A DNA stretch of 64,000 bases from an uncultured Allorhizobium sp. GTDB lineage: Bacteria; Pseudomonadota; Alphaproteobacteria; Rhizobiales; Rhizobiaceae. The notes under the pieces are model-generated. The model was not told the DNA's origin. It was given only the letters and a program-made list of their open reading frames with translations, and did not search any database. Where the stretch lies: the NCBI GenBank assembly GCA_958439205.1, contig OY288189.1, positions 4,169,001 through 4,233,000 on the forward strand. Reading direction: 5' to 3'. Below are positions 37,273 to 46,183 of this stretch, piece by piece (within the stretch, counting starts at the first letter, position 1; the number at the start of each line of letters is the position of its first letter). The position numbers and the translations under genes are program-made.

Positions 37273-38454
37273 TCAGACGCTTTCGCCGGCCGCATGGCCC
37301 GAAGCCCAGGCCCACTGGAAATTATAGCCGCCAAGCCAGCCGGTGACGTCGACGCATTCGCCGATGAAATAGATCCCGGGCATGGTTTTCGCCTGCATCG
37401 TCCGGCTGTCGAGCGCGTTCGTATCGACGCCGCCGAGGGTCACTTCCGCCGTGCGGTAGCCTTCCGAACCCGCCGGCTTGATCGGCCAGCGGCGGATGCG
37501 CTCGGCAAGCGATAACAGGGCCTTGTCGGGGAGATCAGCGAGCGGACGTTCCAGCTTGGCGGCCTCGGCCAGATATTGCGCGAGGCGCTTGGGCAAATGC
37601 TGGGCGAGTACCGTCTGGACCTGCTGGCGGCCGTTTTCGCGTTTCGCCGCCTTCAGGTGCTCGAGGAAATCGACGCCCGGCTCCAGCGAGAGCAGGATCT
37701 CGTCTCCCTCGCGCCAATAGCTCGATATCTGCAGGATCGAGGGGCCCGATAAGCCGCGGTGGGTAAAGAGCAGCGCCTCGTTGAAGCGGGTCTTGCTGCA
37801 GGAAACATCCGCATCGACGGCGACGCCCGACAGCTCCGACAATTCGCCGAGCAGATTGGGTTCGAGCGTCAGCGGCACCAGCGCCGGCCGGGTGTCGGTC
37901 ACGGGCAGGCCGAACTGCTCGGCAATCCGATAGGCGAAACCCGTCGCGCCCATCTTCGGGATCGATTTGCCGCCTGATGCCATCACAAGGCTTGCCGCAA
38001 GGATCGCGCCTTCGCTCGTGGACAGACGGAAGCCATCCGGGCCGTTCTCGACATCGGAGATCTCGCAGGAGAGTTTCAGGTCGACATGCACCGCGCGCAT
38101 CTCTTCCAGCAGCATGCGGATGATGTCTTTCGCGCTGTCATCGCAGAACAGCTGGCCAAGCGTCTTTTCGTGCCAGGCGATCTTGTGGCGGTCGACCATG
38201 GCGATGAAATCGGAGGGCGTGTAGCGGGCCAGCGCGGATTTCGCGAAATGCGGGTTCTGCGAGATGTAGTTCTTCGGCGCGGCATGGATATTGGTGAAGT
38301 TGCAGCGCCCGCCGCCGGAGATGCGGATCTTCTCGCCCGGGGCCTTGGCATGGTCGAGCACGACGACGGAACGGCCGCGCCGGCCCGCCGTGAAAGCCGC
38401 CATCATGCCGGCGGCACCGGCTCCGATGATCGCGACGTCATACTTCCTGGCCAT
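37273..38454 (-). CDS. HI0933/BaiN-type flavoprotein
   Basis: A 393-residue NAD(P)/FAD-dependent oxidoreductase of the HI0933/YhiN/BaiN group. GAGAAGMMAAFTAGRRG is the N-terminal FAD motif, KIRISGGGRCNFTN is the hallmark of the group, and VMASGGKSIPKMGATGFAY and the closing FIGECVDVTGWLGGYNFQWAWASGHAAG are also typical. Members are flavoproteins of largely unknown substrate; one is a bile-acid enzyme. It is divergent from puuA and stands alone. Confidence 0.9.
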   Translation of the reverse strand: MARKYDVAIIGAGAAGMMAAFTAGRRGRSVVVLDHAKAPGEKIRISGGGRCNFTNIHAAPKNYISQNPHFAKSALARYTPSDFIAMVDRHKIAWHEKTLGQLFCDDSAKDIIRMLLEEMRAVHVDLKLSCEISDVENGPDGFRLSTSEGAILAASLVMASGGKSIPKMGATGFAYRIAEQFGLPVTDTRPALVPLTLEPNLLGELSELSGVAVDADVSCSKTRFNEALLFTHRGLSGPSILQISSYWREGDEILLSLEPGVDFLEHLKAAKRENGRQQVQTVLAQHLPKRLAQYLAEAAKLERPLADLPDKALLSLAERIRRWPIKPAGSEGYRTAEVTLGGVDTNALDSRTMQAKTMPGIYFIGECVDVTGWLGGYNFQWAWASGHAAGESV

Positions 38455-38575
38455 GGTACTGCTCCCGGGGATCTGCCGCCTGTCTCGACAAACTTATGAT
38501 CAAAGTCAACGCGTCCCCCTCGCCAAAGGCCAAAGTCTGGCTATGATGGCCCCATTAACAACCAACCGGTGAGAC

Positions 38576-40012
38576 ATGCCCGCGAAGAAGTCCATGCTGA
38601 GACCACAGAACGCGCCCTCCAAGAAAGCGGCCATCCCGCCGGACCCTGGATCGAAGCGCGGCGTCTCGAGCTGGAAGGAAGCGGCAACCTGGCTGCGCGC
38701 TCGCGGCATCGAAGACATCGAATGCATCACGCCCGACCTTGCCGGCGTTCCGCGCGGCAAGATGATGCCGTCGTCGAAGTTCACCTCGAACACGTCGCTG
38801 GCGCTGCCCTCAGCGCTCTACCGTCATACGATTTCGGGCGAGTATCCGGATGAGACGGAGAACTTCCGCTACGAACCGCGCGATAGCGACCTGAAGCTTC
38901 TGCCGGATCTTTCGACGCTTTCCGTCGTGCCGTGGGAGACCGATCCGACAGCGCAGGTGATCTGCGACATCGTCGATGTCGATGGCAAAAACGTTTCCTA
39001 TACGCCGCGCAACGTTCTGAAAAACGTGCTGCGCCTCTATGACGAAAAGGGCTGGAAGCCGGTCGTCGCGCCGGAAATCGAGTTCTATCTTGTCGCAATG
39101 AACGACGACCCGGACTATCCGCTGCATCCGCCGAAGGGCCGCTCCGGTCGCTCGATCATCGGTGGCCAGGGCTATTCGATTGCCGCGATCAACGAATTCG
39201 ACGAGTTGATCGACGACATCTACCATTTCTCGGAGAAGCAGGGTCTCGAGATCGATACCCTGATCCACGAGGAGGGGCCGGCGCAGCTGGAAATCAACCT
39301 GCGCCACGGCAATCCGATCGAGCTTGCCGACCAGGTCTTCATGTTCAAGCGCACGATCCGCGAGGCGGCGCTGAAACACGGGATCTATGCCACCTTCATG
39401 GCCAAGCCGATGCAGGGGCAGCCGGGATCCGCGATGCACATCCACCAGTCGGTGGTCGATGCCAAGACGGGCAAGAACGTGTTTTCCAACCCCGATGGCT
39501 CTGCCTCGCGCGAGTTCTTCCACTTCATCGGCGGCATGCAGAAATACGTGCCGAGTTCGCTGGTGATGCTGGCGCCTTACGTGAACTCCTATCGCCGCCT
39601 GACGCCCGACATGGCCGCCCCCGTCAACAATGCCTGGGGTTACGACAACCGCACGACGGCCTTCCGCGTGCCGGTTTCGGATGCAGCTGCACGGCGTGTC
39701 GAAAACCGTCTACCGAGTTCGGATGCCAATCCGTATCTCGCGCTCGCGGCTTCGCTCGCCTGCGGCTATCTCGGGATCATCAAGGAGATCGAGCCGACGG
39801 CGGCAGCCGAGGGTTCGGCGAATGAAGGATCTGTCGATCTGCCGCGCGGCCTCCTGGAAGCGGTCGCGCTGCTCGAAGGTGAAGCCGACTTCAACGAGGT
39901 CTTCGGGCCCGAATTCATCGGTCTCTATGCCGGTGTGAAGCGCGGCGAGTTCGAGACCTTCATGCAGGTGATCAGCCCGTGGGAACGCGAATTCCTCCTG
40001 CTCAACGTATGA
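38576..40012 (+). CDS. puuA: gamma-glutamylputrescine synthetase-type glutamine synthetase
   Basis: A 478-residue glutamine-synthetase-fold ligase. The N-terminal extension and WLRARGIEDIECITPDLAGVPRGKM are typical of the PuuA-like branch. The catalytic block has EIEFYLVAMNDDPDYPLHPP and MAKPMQGQPGSAMHIHQS, and RVENRLPSSDANPYLALAASL. It probably joins glutamate to putrescine with ATP, the first step of the Puu pathway. It lies 13 bp before the oxidase gene. The sequence alone does not exclude other amine substrates. Confidence 0.85.
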   Translation: MPAKKSMLRPQNAPSKKAAIPPDPGSKRGVSSWKEAATWLRARGIEDIECITPDLAGVPRGKMMPSSKFTSNTSLALPSALYRHTISGEYPDETENFRYEPRDSDLKLLPDLSTLSVVPWETDPTAQVICDIVDVDGKNVSYTPRNVLKNVLRLYDEKGWKPVVAPEIEFYLVAMNDDPDYPLHPPKGRSGRSIIGGQGYSIAAINEFDELIDDIYHFSEKQGLEIDTLIHEEGPAQLEINLRHGNPIELADQVFMFKRTIREAALKHGIYATFMAKPMQGQPGSAMHIHQSVVDAKTGKNVFSNPDGSASREFFHFIGGMQKYVPSSLVMLAPYVNSYRRLTPDMAAPVNNAWGYDNRTTAFRVPVSDAAARRVENRLPSSDANPYLALAASLACGYLGIIKEIEPTAAAEGSANEGSVDLPRGLLEAVALLEGEADFNEVFGPEFIGLYAGVKRGEFETFMQVISPWEREFLLLNV

Positions 40013-40025
40013 GGACAGCGATCCG

Positions 40026-41312
40026 ATGACATGGCAAAGCCCGATTGCGCCGGGGATCTCCTGGTATCAGGCGAGCGTTGGTGAGCGGCCGGAATATCCT
40101 GATCTTGACGGCTCTGTCACGGCTGACGTCGCGATCATCGGCGGCGGCTTCACGGGACTGCAGGCGGCCTACAATCTCGCACGGCTCGGCGTGTCCGTCG
40201 TCCTGATCGAGGGCAGCCGCTTCGGCGACGGCGCTTCGGGCCGCAATGGCGGGCAGCTCGGCACCGGCCAGCGAGCTTCGCCGGCTGAACTGGAGGCAGA
40301 GCTTGGCTTCGAGCGTTCGAAGGCGCTGTTCGAGCTGGCGGAGAATGCAAAGCACTATCTACTCGATTTTGCCGAACAGCATGGCATCGACATCGAATAT
40401 CTGCCCGGGCAGATGAATGTCTCGCACAAGCGCAACGGCGAATCCGACTACCGGCACGAGGCCGAGATCATGGCGGTGCGCTACGGCTATCCGCATGTCT
40501 CCTTCATGGACCGGGAGGAAACGCATGATCGTGTTGGCTCCACCCGCTATCACTTCGGCGTTCGCGACACCGGCACCGGGCATATCCACCCGCTGAAGCT
40601 TTTGGTTGGTCTGGCGAAGGTCGCGGCCGCCGCCGGGGCTCGCATCCACGAGATGACGCCGGCAAGCGCGATCCGTCAGGCTGGTGGCAAGACCGTCATC
40701 GACACGCCGAAGGGCACGATCACTGCGGACCGCCTGCTGATCGCAACCAATGCCTATATCGGCAATCTTGAGCCGGTGACGGCAGCCCATGTGATGCCGA
40801 TCCGGTCCTTCATCGGGGCAACGGAACCGCTCGACCGCTTCCCGCAGGTGCTGCGCGGCTCGGAGGCTGTGGCCGACAGCCGGTTCGTGGTGCGCTACTT
40901 CCGCAAGAGCCGCGACGGGCGGTTGCTGTTCGGCGGGCGCGAGGCTTATACCGCCGACAGCCCGCGGGATATTTCCAGCCATATCCGCCGGCAGATTGCC
41001 GAGATCTATCCTGATCTGAAGACGATCGAGATTACCCATGGATGGGGTGGCTCCGTTGGCATTACCCTGCCACGCAAGCCTTTCGCGCGGGACGTGATGC
41101 CGGGTGTGACCTCGCTTGCGGGATATTCGGGACACGGCGTGATGCTCTCCAACTATTGCGGCAAGATGTATGCCGACATGGTGGCCGGCAATGCCCGGGA
41201 GCTGGAGCTGTTGAAGGACCTGAAGATCCCGCCCTTCCCCGGAGGTGCCAGCCTGCGCAAGCCGCTGCTCTTCCTGGCGCTCACCTGGTATGCCCTGAGG
41301 GACCGTTTCTGA
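40026..41312 (+). CDS. puuB: FAD-dependent gamma-glutamylputrescine oxidase-like
   Basis: A 428-residue DAO-type flavoenzyme. IIGGGFTGLQAAYNLARLG is the FAD motif, and GRNGGQLGTGQR and HGWGGSVGITLPRKPF are typical of the PuuB/OrdL group. In that pathway it oxidises gamma-glutamylputrescine to the aldehyde and H2O2. Placed just after puuA and cotranscribed with it, so the assignment is well supported by context. The next gene starts two bases after its stop. Confidence 0.87.
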   Translation: MTWQSPIAPGISWYQASVGERPEYPDLDGSVTADVAIIGGGFTGLQAAYNLARLGVSVVLIEGSRFGDGASGRNGGQLGTGQRASPAELEAELGFERSKALFELAENAKHYLLDFAEQHGIDIEYLPGQMNVSHKRNGESDYRHEAEIMAVRYGYPHVSFMDREETHDRVGSTRYHFGVRDTGTGHIHPLKLLVGLAKVAAAAGARIHEMTPASAIRQAGGKTVIDTPKGTITADRLLIATNAYIGNLEPVTAAHVMPIRSFIGATEPLDRFPQVLRGSEAVADSRFVVRYFRKSRDGRLLFGGREAYTADSPRDISSHIRRQIAEIYPDLKTIEITHGWGGSVGITLPRKPFARDVMPGVTSLAGYSGHGVMLSNYCGKMYADMVAGNARELELLKDLKIPPFPGGASLRKPLLFLALTWYALRDRF

Positions 41313-41314
41313 GG

Positions 41315-41698
41315 ATGGCAGATCGGCAAGCCGATGGACTGGCGCGTGTGGCGACCGTGTTCAACGCAGCCGAGTTTGGCGTGACACGCTCCTTCCTTAC
41401 TGCGCATGGCATCCTCATCGCGGCCGAGCCGATCCATCTGATCAACAACTACTCACACCTTGCGACCGCGCTGGGTGGCATTCCGATCCTGGTCCCTGCG
41501 TCGCAGGCAGCCGAGGCCGCGGAATTGTTGACCGTGGTCGACGAAGTCGGGCAAGGCGGCAGGATGAGCCCTTTCCGCAGGCTGGGTTATATCCTTCTGT
41601 TTGGTGTTCTCTGTGGCCTCGGCGTCGCGCCGCCGTCATCCGGGCGTGTGATTCATTGTCGCAGAACGGCGCTCGCACAGGGCTTCGAGGCCGTGTAA
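41315..41698 (+). CDS. DUF2007-domain protein (putative signal-transducing)
   Basis: A 127-residue protein. The first part (about residues 6-70, LARVATVFNAAEFGVTRSFL to PILVPASQAAEAAELL) is a DUF2007 domain, named as a putative signal-transducing protein. The rest has one hydrophobic segment (GYILLFGVLCGLGVAPP) followed by a basic tail, so it may be membrane-tethered. It begins two bases after the puuB stop and should be translationally coupled. The role is unknown. Confidence 0.8.
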   Translation: MADRQADGLARVATVFNAAEFGVTRSFLTAHGILIAAEPIHLINNYSHLATALGGIPILVPASQAAEAAELLTVVDEVGQGGRMSPFRRLGYILLFGVLCGLGVAPPSSGRVIHCRRTALAQGFEAV

Positions 41699-41784
41699 AG
41701 ACAAAATCGCTGCCGTGAGGGTGGCTTTTTTAAATCGATTAGATTAGAACCGGTCCAACCAGATTGCCGAACGAGAGATGCCGC

Positions 41785-43257
41785 ATGAGCAGCCAGATCA
41801 TCCCCGTTGAACCCTTTGACTATGTCGTCTTCGGCGGCACCGGCGACTTGGCCGAGCGGAAGCTTCTGCCGGCCCTGTTCCATCGCCAGCTCGCGGGCCA
41901 GTTGACGGAACCGACCCGTATCATCGGTGCTTCGCGTACCGCGATGACGCATGAAGAATATCGCAAGTTTACGCTCGATGCCCTGCACGAGCACCTGAAG
42001 GCCGAAGAGCTCGACGAGGCCGAAGTCGCGAAGTTCCTTGAGCGCATCTATTACATCCCTGTCGACGCCAAGTCCGATCAGGGCTGGGAAGACCTCAAGA
42101 AGCTGCTCGATCAGGGCAAGGATATCGTGCGGGCCTTCTACCTTGCCGTCTCGCCGTCGATCTTTGGCGACATCGCCGACAAGATCCGCGACCACAAGCT
42201 GATCACCAAGTCGACCCGTATCGTCGTCGAAAAGCCGATCGGCCGGGATCTGGCTTCGGCACAGATCCTCAACGACACGATCGGCAAGGTCTTCAAGGAA
42301 GAGCAGATCTTCCGTATCGATCACTATCTCGGCAAGGAGACGGTGCAGAACCTGATGGCGCTGCGCTTTGCCAATGCACTCTACGAGCCGCTGTGGAACT
42401 CCGCCCATATCGATCACGTGCAAATCACGGTCGCTGAATCCGTCGGTCTCGAAGGCCGCGTTACCTATTACGACAAGGCCGGTGCGCTGCGTGACATGGT
42501 GCAGAACCATATCCTGCAGCTGCTCTGCCTCGTGGCCATGGAAGCGCCGTTCTCGATGGATGCCGAGGGCGTACGTGACGAGAAGCTCAAGGTGCTGCGC
42601 TCGTTGAAGCCGATCACCGAGGCCAATGTCGAGAAGCTCACCGTGCGCGGGCAGTATCGCGCTGGCGCCTCTGCTGGCGGTGCCGTCAACGGCTATCAGG
42701 AAGAACTGGGTTCGACCTCCGACACGGAAACCTTCGTGGCGATCAAGGCCGAGATCAACAACTGGCGCTGGGCCGGCGTTCCCTTCTACCTGCGCACGGG
42801 CAAGCGTCTGGCGACCCGCATGTCGGAAATCGTCATCGCGTTCAAGCCGATCCCGCATTCGATCTTCGGCGATGCTGCCGGCCGTATCGAGGCCAACAAG
42901 CTCGTCATCCGCCTGCAGCCAGACGAAGGCGTCAAGCAGTGGCTGATGATCAAGGATCCGGGTCCGGGCGGCATGCGCCTGCGCCATGTGTCGCTCGACA
43001 TGAGCTTTGCCCAGGCCTTCGACGTCCGCAATCCGGATGCCTATGAACGCCTGCTGATGGACGTCATCCGCTCGAACCAGACGCTGTTCATGCGCCGCGA
43101 CGAAGTCGAAGCGGCGTGGAACTGGTGCGATCCGATCCTGAAGGCCTGGGAAGAGATTGGCCAGAGGGCGCAGGGCTATACGTCCGGCACCTGGGGTCCG
43201 AGCCAGGCTATTGCGCTTATCGAGCGTGACGGCCGCACCTGGCACGAAAACGACTGA
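41785..43257 (+). CDS. zwf: glucose-6-phosphate 1-dehydrogenase
   Basis: A 490-residue enzyme that oxidises glucose-6-phosphate to 6-phosphogluconolactone with NADP+. FGGTGDLAERKLLPALF is the nucleotide-binding motif. RIDHYLGKETVQNL holds the substrate-binding and catalytic His region, and EKPIGRDL is typical. First gene of a zwf-pgl-edd operon. I chose ATG 41785; a TTG lies seven codons upstream. There is an 86-bp gap after the DUF2007 gene. Confidence 0.96.
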   Translation: MSSQIIPVEPFDYVVFGGTGDLAERKLLPALFHRQLAGQLTEPTRIIGASRTAMTHEEYRKFTLDALHEHLKAEELDEAEVAKFLERIYYIPVDAKSDQGWEDLKKLLDQGKDIVRAFYLAVSPSIFGDIADKIRDHKLITKSTRIVVEKPIGRDLASAQILNDTIGKVFKEEQIFRIDHYLGKETVQNLMALRFANALYEPLWNSAHIDHVQITVAESVGLEGRVTYYDKAGALRDMVQNHILQLLCLVAMEAPFSMDAEGVRDEKLKVLRSLKPITEANVEKLTVRGQYRAGASAGGAVNGYQEELGSTSDTETFVAIKAEINNWRWAGVPFYLRTGKRLATRMSEIVIAFKPIPHSIFGDAAGRIEANKLVIRLQPDEGVKQWLMIKDPGPGGMRLRHVSLDMSFAQAFDVRNPDAYERLLMDVIRSNQTLFMRRDEVEAAWNWCDPILKAWEEIGQRAQGYTSGTWGPSQAIALIERDGRTWHEND

Positions 43258-43268
43258 GGCCGGGATCG

Positions 43269-43967
43269 ATGGCGCATCAGATGAAGACATTCGAAAGCGG
43301 AGTGGCTCTTGCAGCGGGCCTCGCTGATGCCGTCGCTTCGGCCTTGTCCGCAGCGATTGCACGAAGCGGTGAAGCGACGCTTGCCGTCTCCGGCGGCTCG
43401 ACGCCCAAGGCTTTCTTCGAGGCTCTGTCGACACGGACTGTCGACTGGGCCAAGGTGAAGGTGACGCTGGTCGACGAACGTTTCGTGCCCGAAGACAATC
43501 CGCGTTCGAACCATCTGCTGGTGAAGACGCATCTTCTGAAGAATGACGCGGCGGCAGCCGAATTCGTGCCGCTTTACCGCCCGGAGGCGACGATCGAGGA
43601 GGCCGCGAAAACGGCATCCGGGATCGTGCCTGGCATGAGCCAAGCCTTCGACGTGGCGATCCTCGGCATGGGGACGGATGGGCATACGGCCTCCTTCTTC
43701 CCCGGCGGCGATCACCTTGCCGCAGCGCTTGATCTTTCGCTGCCGCGCCGCGTCATGACCATGGAAGCGCCGGGGGCGGGCGAGGCTCGCCTCACCCTCT
43801 CCTTCTCGGCGCTTCACGATGCCGGCCTTCTCGTGGTTCACATCGAGGGTGCCGAAAAGAAGGCCGTCCTGGAGAAGGCGCTTGCCGGCACGGACGAGGC
43901 AGAGATGCCGATCCGGGCCGTTCTTGAACGGGCCCAGACCGCAACCGACATCTACTGGGCGCCCTGA
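43269..43967 (+). CDS. pgl: 6-phosphogluconolactonase
   Basis: A 232-residue 6-phosphogluconolactonase of the Pgl/DevB type. SGGSTPKAFFEAL is the sugar-phosphate binding motif, TLVDERFVPEDNPRSNHLLVK is the second, and ILGMGTDGHTASFFPGGD is the catalytic region. It hydrolyses the lactone made by Zwf. It lies 11 bp after zwf, so both are on one message. Confidence 0.95.
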   Translation: MAHQMKTFESGVALAAGLADAVASALSAAIARSGEATLAVSGGSTPKAFFEALSTRTVDWAKVKVTLVDERFVPEDNPRSNHLLVKTHLLKNDAAAAEFVPLYRPEATIEEAAKTASGIVPGMSQAFDVAILGMGTDGHTASFFPGGDHLAAALDLSLPRRVMTMEAPGAGEARLTLSFSALHDAGLLVVHIEGAEKKAVLEKALAGTDEAEMPIRAVLERAQTATDIYWAP

Positions 43968-43980
43968 GGGAGAGCCCTCG

Positions 43981-44002
43981 CCTGCCGGAGCGTTTCGGCA
44001 GG
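43981..44002 (+). other. hairpin between pgl and edd
   Basis: CCTGCCG (43981-43987) pairs with CGGCAGG (43996-44002) in the 122-bp gap. No T tract follows, so it probably tunes message levels rather than ending transcription. Confidence 0.5.
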
Positions 44003-44089
44003 TGATGCGCATAAGACGAGTTTCACGGCCGAGGAGGCCTTTGCGCGATGTGCGCCTCAGCGCCCGCGCCAGATGAGGAGCCATATCTC

Positions 44090-45907
44090 ATGAGTGCAGA
44101 CAGCCGCATCGAAGCCATCACCAAGCGGATCGTTGAGCGATCGAAGCCGACCCGCGAAGTCTATCTCGACCGCACACGCCGTGCCATTTCCAAGGGCGTG
44201 CACCGCTCGACGCTGTCGTGCGGTAACCTTGCCCATGGCTTCGCCGTCTGTTCGCCCAGGGACAAGGAGGCACTGGCCGGCGACGTGGTGCCGAACCTTG
44301 GCATCATCACCGCCTATAATGACATGCTCTCGGCGCACCAGCCTTTCGAGACCTATCCGGCGATGATCCGCCAGGCGGCATCGGAAGTCGGTGGTGTGGC
44401 CCAGGTAGCGGGCGGTGTTCCCGCGATGTGCGATGGCGTGACCCAGGGCCAGCCAGGCATGGAGCTCTCGCTCTTCTCGCGCGATGCCATTGCCATGTCG
44501 GCGGCCATCGGCCTGTCGCACAACATGTTCGACAGCTCCGTCTATCTCGGCGTCTGTGACAAGATCGTACCGGGGCTGATGATCGCGGCCCTCACCTTCG
44601 GCCACCTGCCCGCCGTCTTCATTCCGGCCGGACCGATGACCTCGGGGCTGCCGAACGACGAAAAGTCGCGCATCCGCCAGCTCTACGCCGAGGGCAAGGT
44701 CGGCCGCGCCGAACTGCTCGAAGCCGAATCCAAGTCCTATCACGGCCCGGGCACCTGCACCTTCTACGGCACGGCCAATTCCAACCAGATGCTGATGGAG
44801 ATCATGGGCTTCCATCTGCCCGGCGCCTCTTTCATCAACCCGGGCACGCCGCTGCGTGACGCGCTGACCAAGGAAGCAACCAAGCGGGCGCTCGCCATCA
44901 CCGCGCTCGGCAACGAGTTCACGCCCGCCGGCGAGATGATCGACGAACGCTCGATCGTCAACGGCGTGGTCGGTCTGCATGCGACGGGCGGCTCGACCAA
45001 CCACACGATCCACCTCATTGCCATGGCCCGTGCCGGTGGCATTCAGCTCACCTGGCAGGATATTTCGGAACTCTCCGACATCGTGCCGCTGCTCGCCCGC
45101 GTCTATCCGAACGGGCTTGCCGATGTGAACCACTTCCATGCCGCTGGCGGCATGGGCTTCCTCATCAAGCAGCTGCTCAAGGCCGGTTACGTGCATGACG
45201 ATGTGCGCACCGTTTACGGCCAGGGTCTCGCCGCCTACACCATCGACCCCAAGCTTGCCGAAGACGGGACCGTGCATCGTGCGCCGTCCGCCGAGGAGAG
45301 TGCCGATCCGAAGGTCCTCACCACAATCGACAAGCCGTTCCAGGCGAATGGCGGCTTGAAGATGCTGACCGGCAATCTCGGCAAGGCGGTCATCAAGATC
45401 TCCGCCGTCAAGCCGGAGCGCCATGTCATCGAGGCCCCCGCGATCGTCTTCAACGACCAGCAGGCGCTGCAGGATGCCTTCAAGGCCGGCAAGCTGGAAA
45501 AGGACTTCGTCGCCGTCGTGCGCTTCCAGGGTCCCAAGGCCAACGGCATGCCGGAACTGCATCGCCTGACGCCGCCGCTCGGCGTGCTGCAGGACCGCGG
45601 TTTTAAGGTCGCTCTCGTCACGGACGGTCGCATGTCTGGCGCATCGGGCAAGATTCCGGCAGCGATCCACCTGACGCCCGAGGCTGTCGACGGCGGAGCG
45701 ATTGCGAAGATCAAGGACGGCGACATGGTGCGGCTGGATGCTGTCGCAGGCACGCTGGAAGTTCTGGTCGACGCAGCCGAGTTCAATGCACGGCCAAACG
45801 CCACGATCAATCTCGACGACAACGAATTCGGTATGGGACGCGAATTGTTCGCCAGCTTCCGGCGTATCGCCGGTCCGGCCGACCAGGGCGCCAGCGTCCT
45901 GTTCTAA
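44090..45907 (+). CDS. edd: phosphogluconate dehydratase
   Basis: A 605-residue IlvD/Edd-family dehydratase. It converts 6-phosphogluconate to KDPG, the key step of the Entner-Doudoroff path. Conserved parts include RAISKGVHRSTLSCGNLAHG, PAMCDGVTQGQPGMELSLFSRD (with a cluster-ligand Cys), GTCTFYGTANSNQMLMEIMG (second Cys) and VTDGRMSGASGKIPAAIHL. ATG 44090 has GAGGAG upstream and is preferred over an earlier in-frame start. The eda aldolase is not in the window. A strong terminator follows. Confidence 0.96.
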   Translation: MSADSRIEAITKRIVERSKPTREVYLDRTRRAISKGVHRSTLSCGNLAHGFAVCSPRDKEALAGDVVPNLGIITAYNDMLSAHQPFETYPAMIRQAASEVGGVAQVAGGVPAMCDGVTQGQPGMELSLFSRDAIAMSAAIGLSHNMFDSSVYLGVCDKIVPGLMIAALTFGHLPAVFIPAGPMTSGLPNDEKSRIRQLYAEGKVGRAELLEAESKSYHGPGTCTFYGTANSNQMLMEIMGFHLPGASFINPGTPLRDALTKEATKRALAITALGNEFTPAGEMIDERSIVNGVVGLHATGGSTNHTIHLIAMARAGGIQLTWQDISELSDIVPLLARVYPNGLADVNHFHAAGGMGFLIKQLLKAGYVHDDVRTVYGQGLAAYTIDPKLAEDGTVHRAPSAEESADPKVLTTIDKPFQANGGLKMLTGNLGKAVIKISAVKPERHVIEAPAIVFNDQQALQDAFKAGKLEKDFVAVVRFQGPKANGMPELHRLTPPLGVLQDRGFKVALVTDGRMSGASGKIPAAIHLTPEAVDGGAIAKIKDGDMVRLDAVAGTLEVLVDAAEFNARPNATINLDDNEFGMGRELFASFRRIAGPADQGASVLF

Positions 45908-45933
45908 GCGTCTCAATTCATAAGATAACGTCG

Positions 45934-45960
45934 AAGGCCGCGAGCGATCGCGGCCTTTTC
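45934..45960 (+). terminator. rho-independent terminator of the zwf-pgl-edd operon
   Basis: AAGGCCGCGA (45934-45943) and TCGCGGCCTT (45948-45957) form a 10-bp stem with a GCGA loop and a short T run. Confidence 0.88.
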
Positions 45961-46183
45961 CGTATGCTCTTTTTTGCACCAATTTCGTGTAGAGGCGTGC
46001 CGCTACGCGTCACATTAACACATTCGACACTTCTAATTTTGTATATCTTATTTCAGAAACACACGCGATATCAACAAGTTGTACAAACAGACGATCCTGC
46101 GCCAGCATCCTCGCCCTTTGTCTACCTTTTGAATGCGCGGTCCGGTTTCTGAAGCAGGAAATTGGCCAAAGGACCAAGGCAAT
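45961..46183. other. AT-richer intergenic region before the PAS chemoreceptor
   Basis: About 220 bp, locally poorer in GC than the surroundings (for example 46010-46060). It probably holds the promoter of the chemoreceptor gene, but I cannot point to a definite -10/-35 pair or operator. Confidence 0.4.

Noticed and set aside
38455..38575. possible polyamine-responsive RNA element before puuA
   Set aside because: The 121-bp gap shows no conserved secondary structure that I could recognise.
41653..45982. long minus-strand frames opposite zwf, pgl and edd
   Set aside because: They mirror the third-position GC of the real genes. The sense-strand enzymes are unmistakable.
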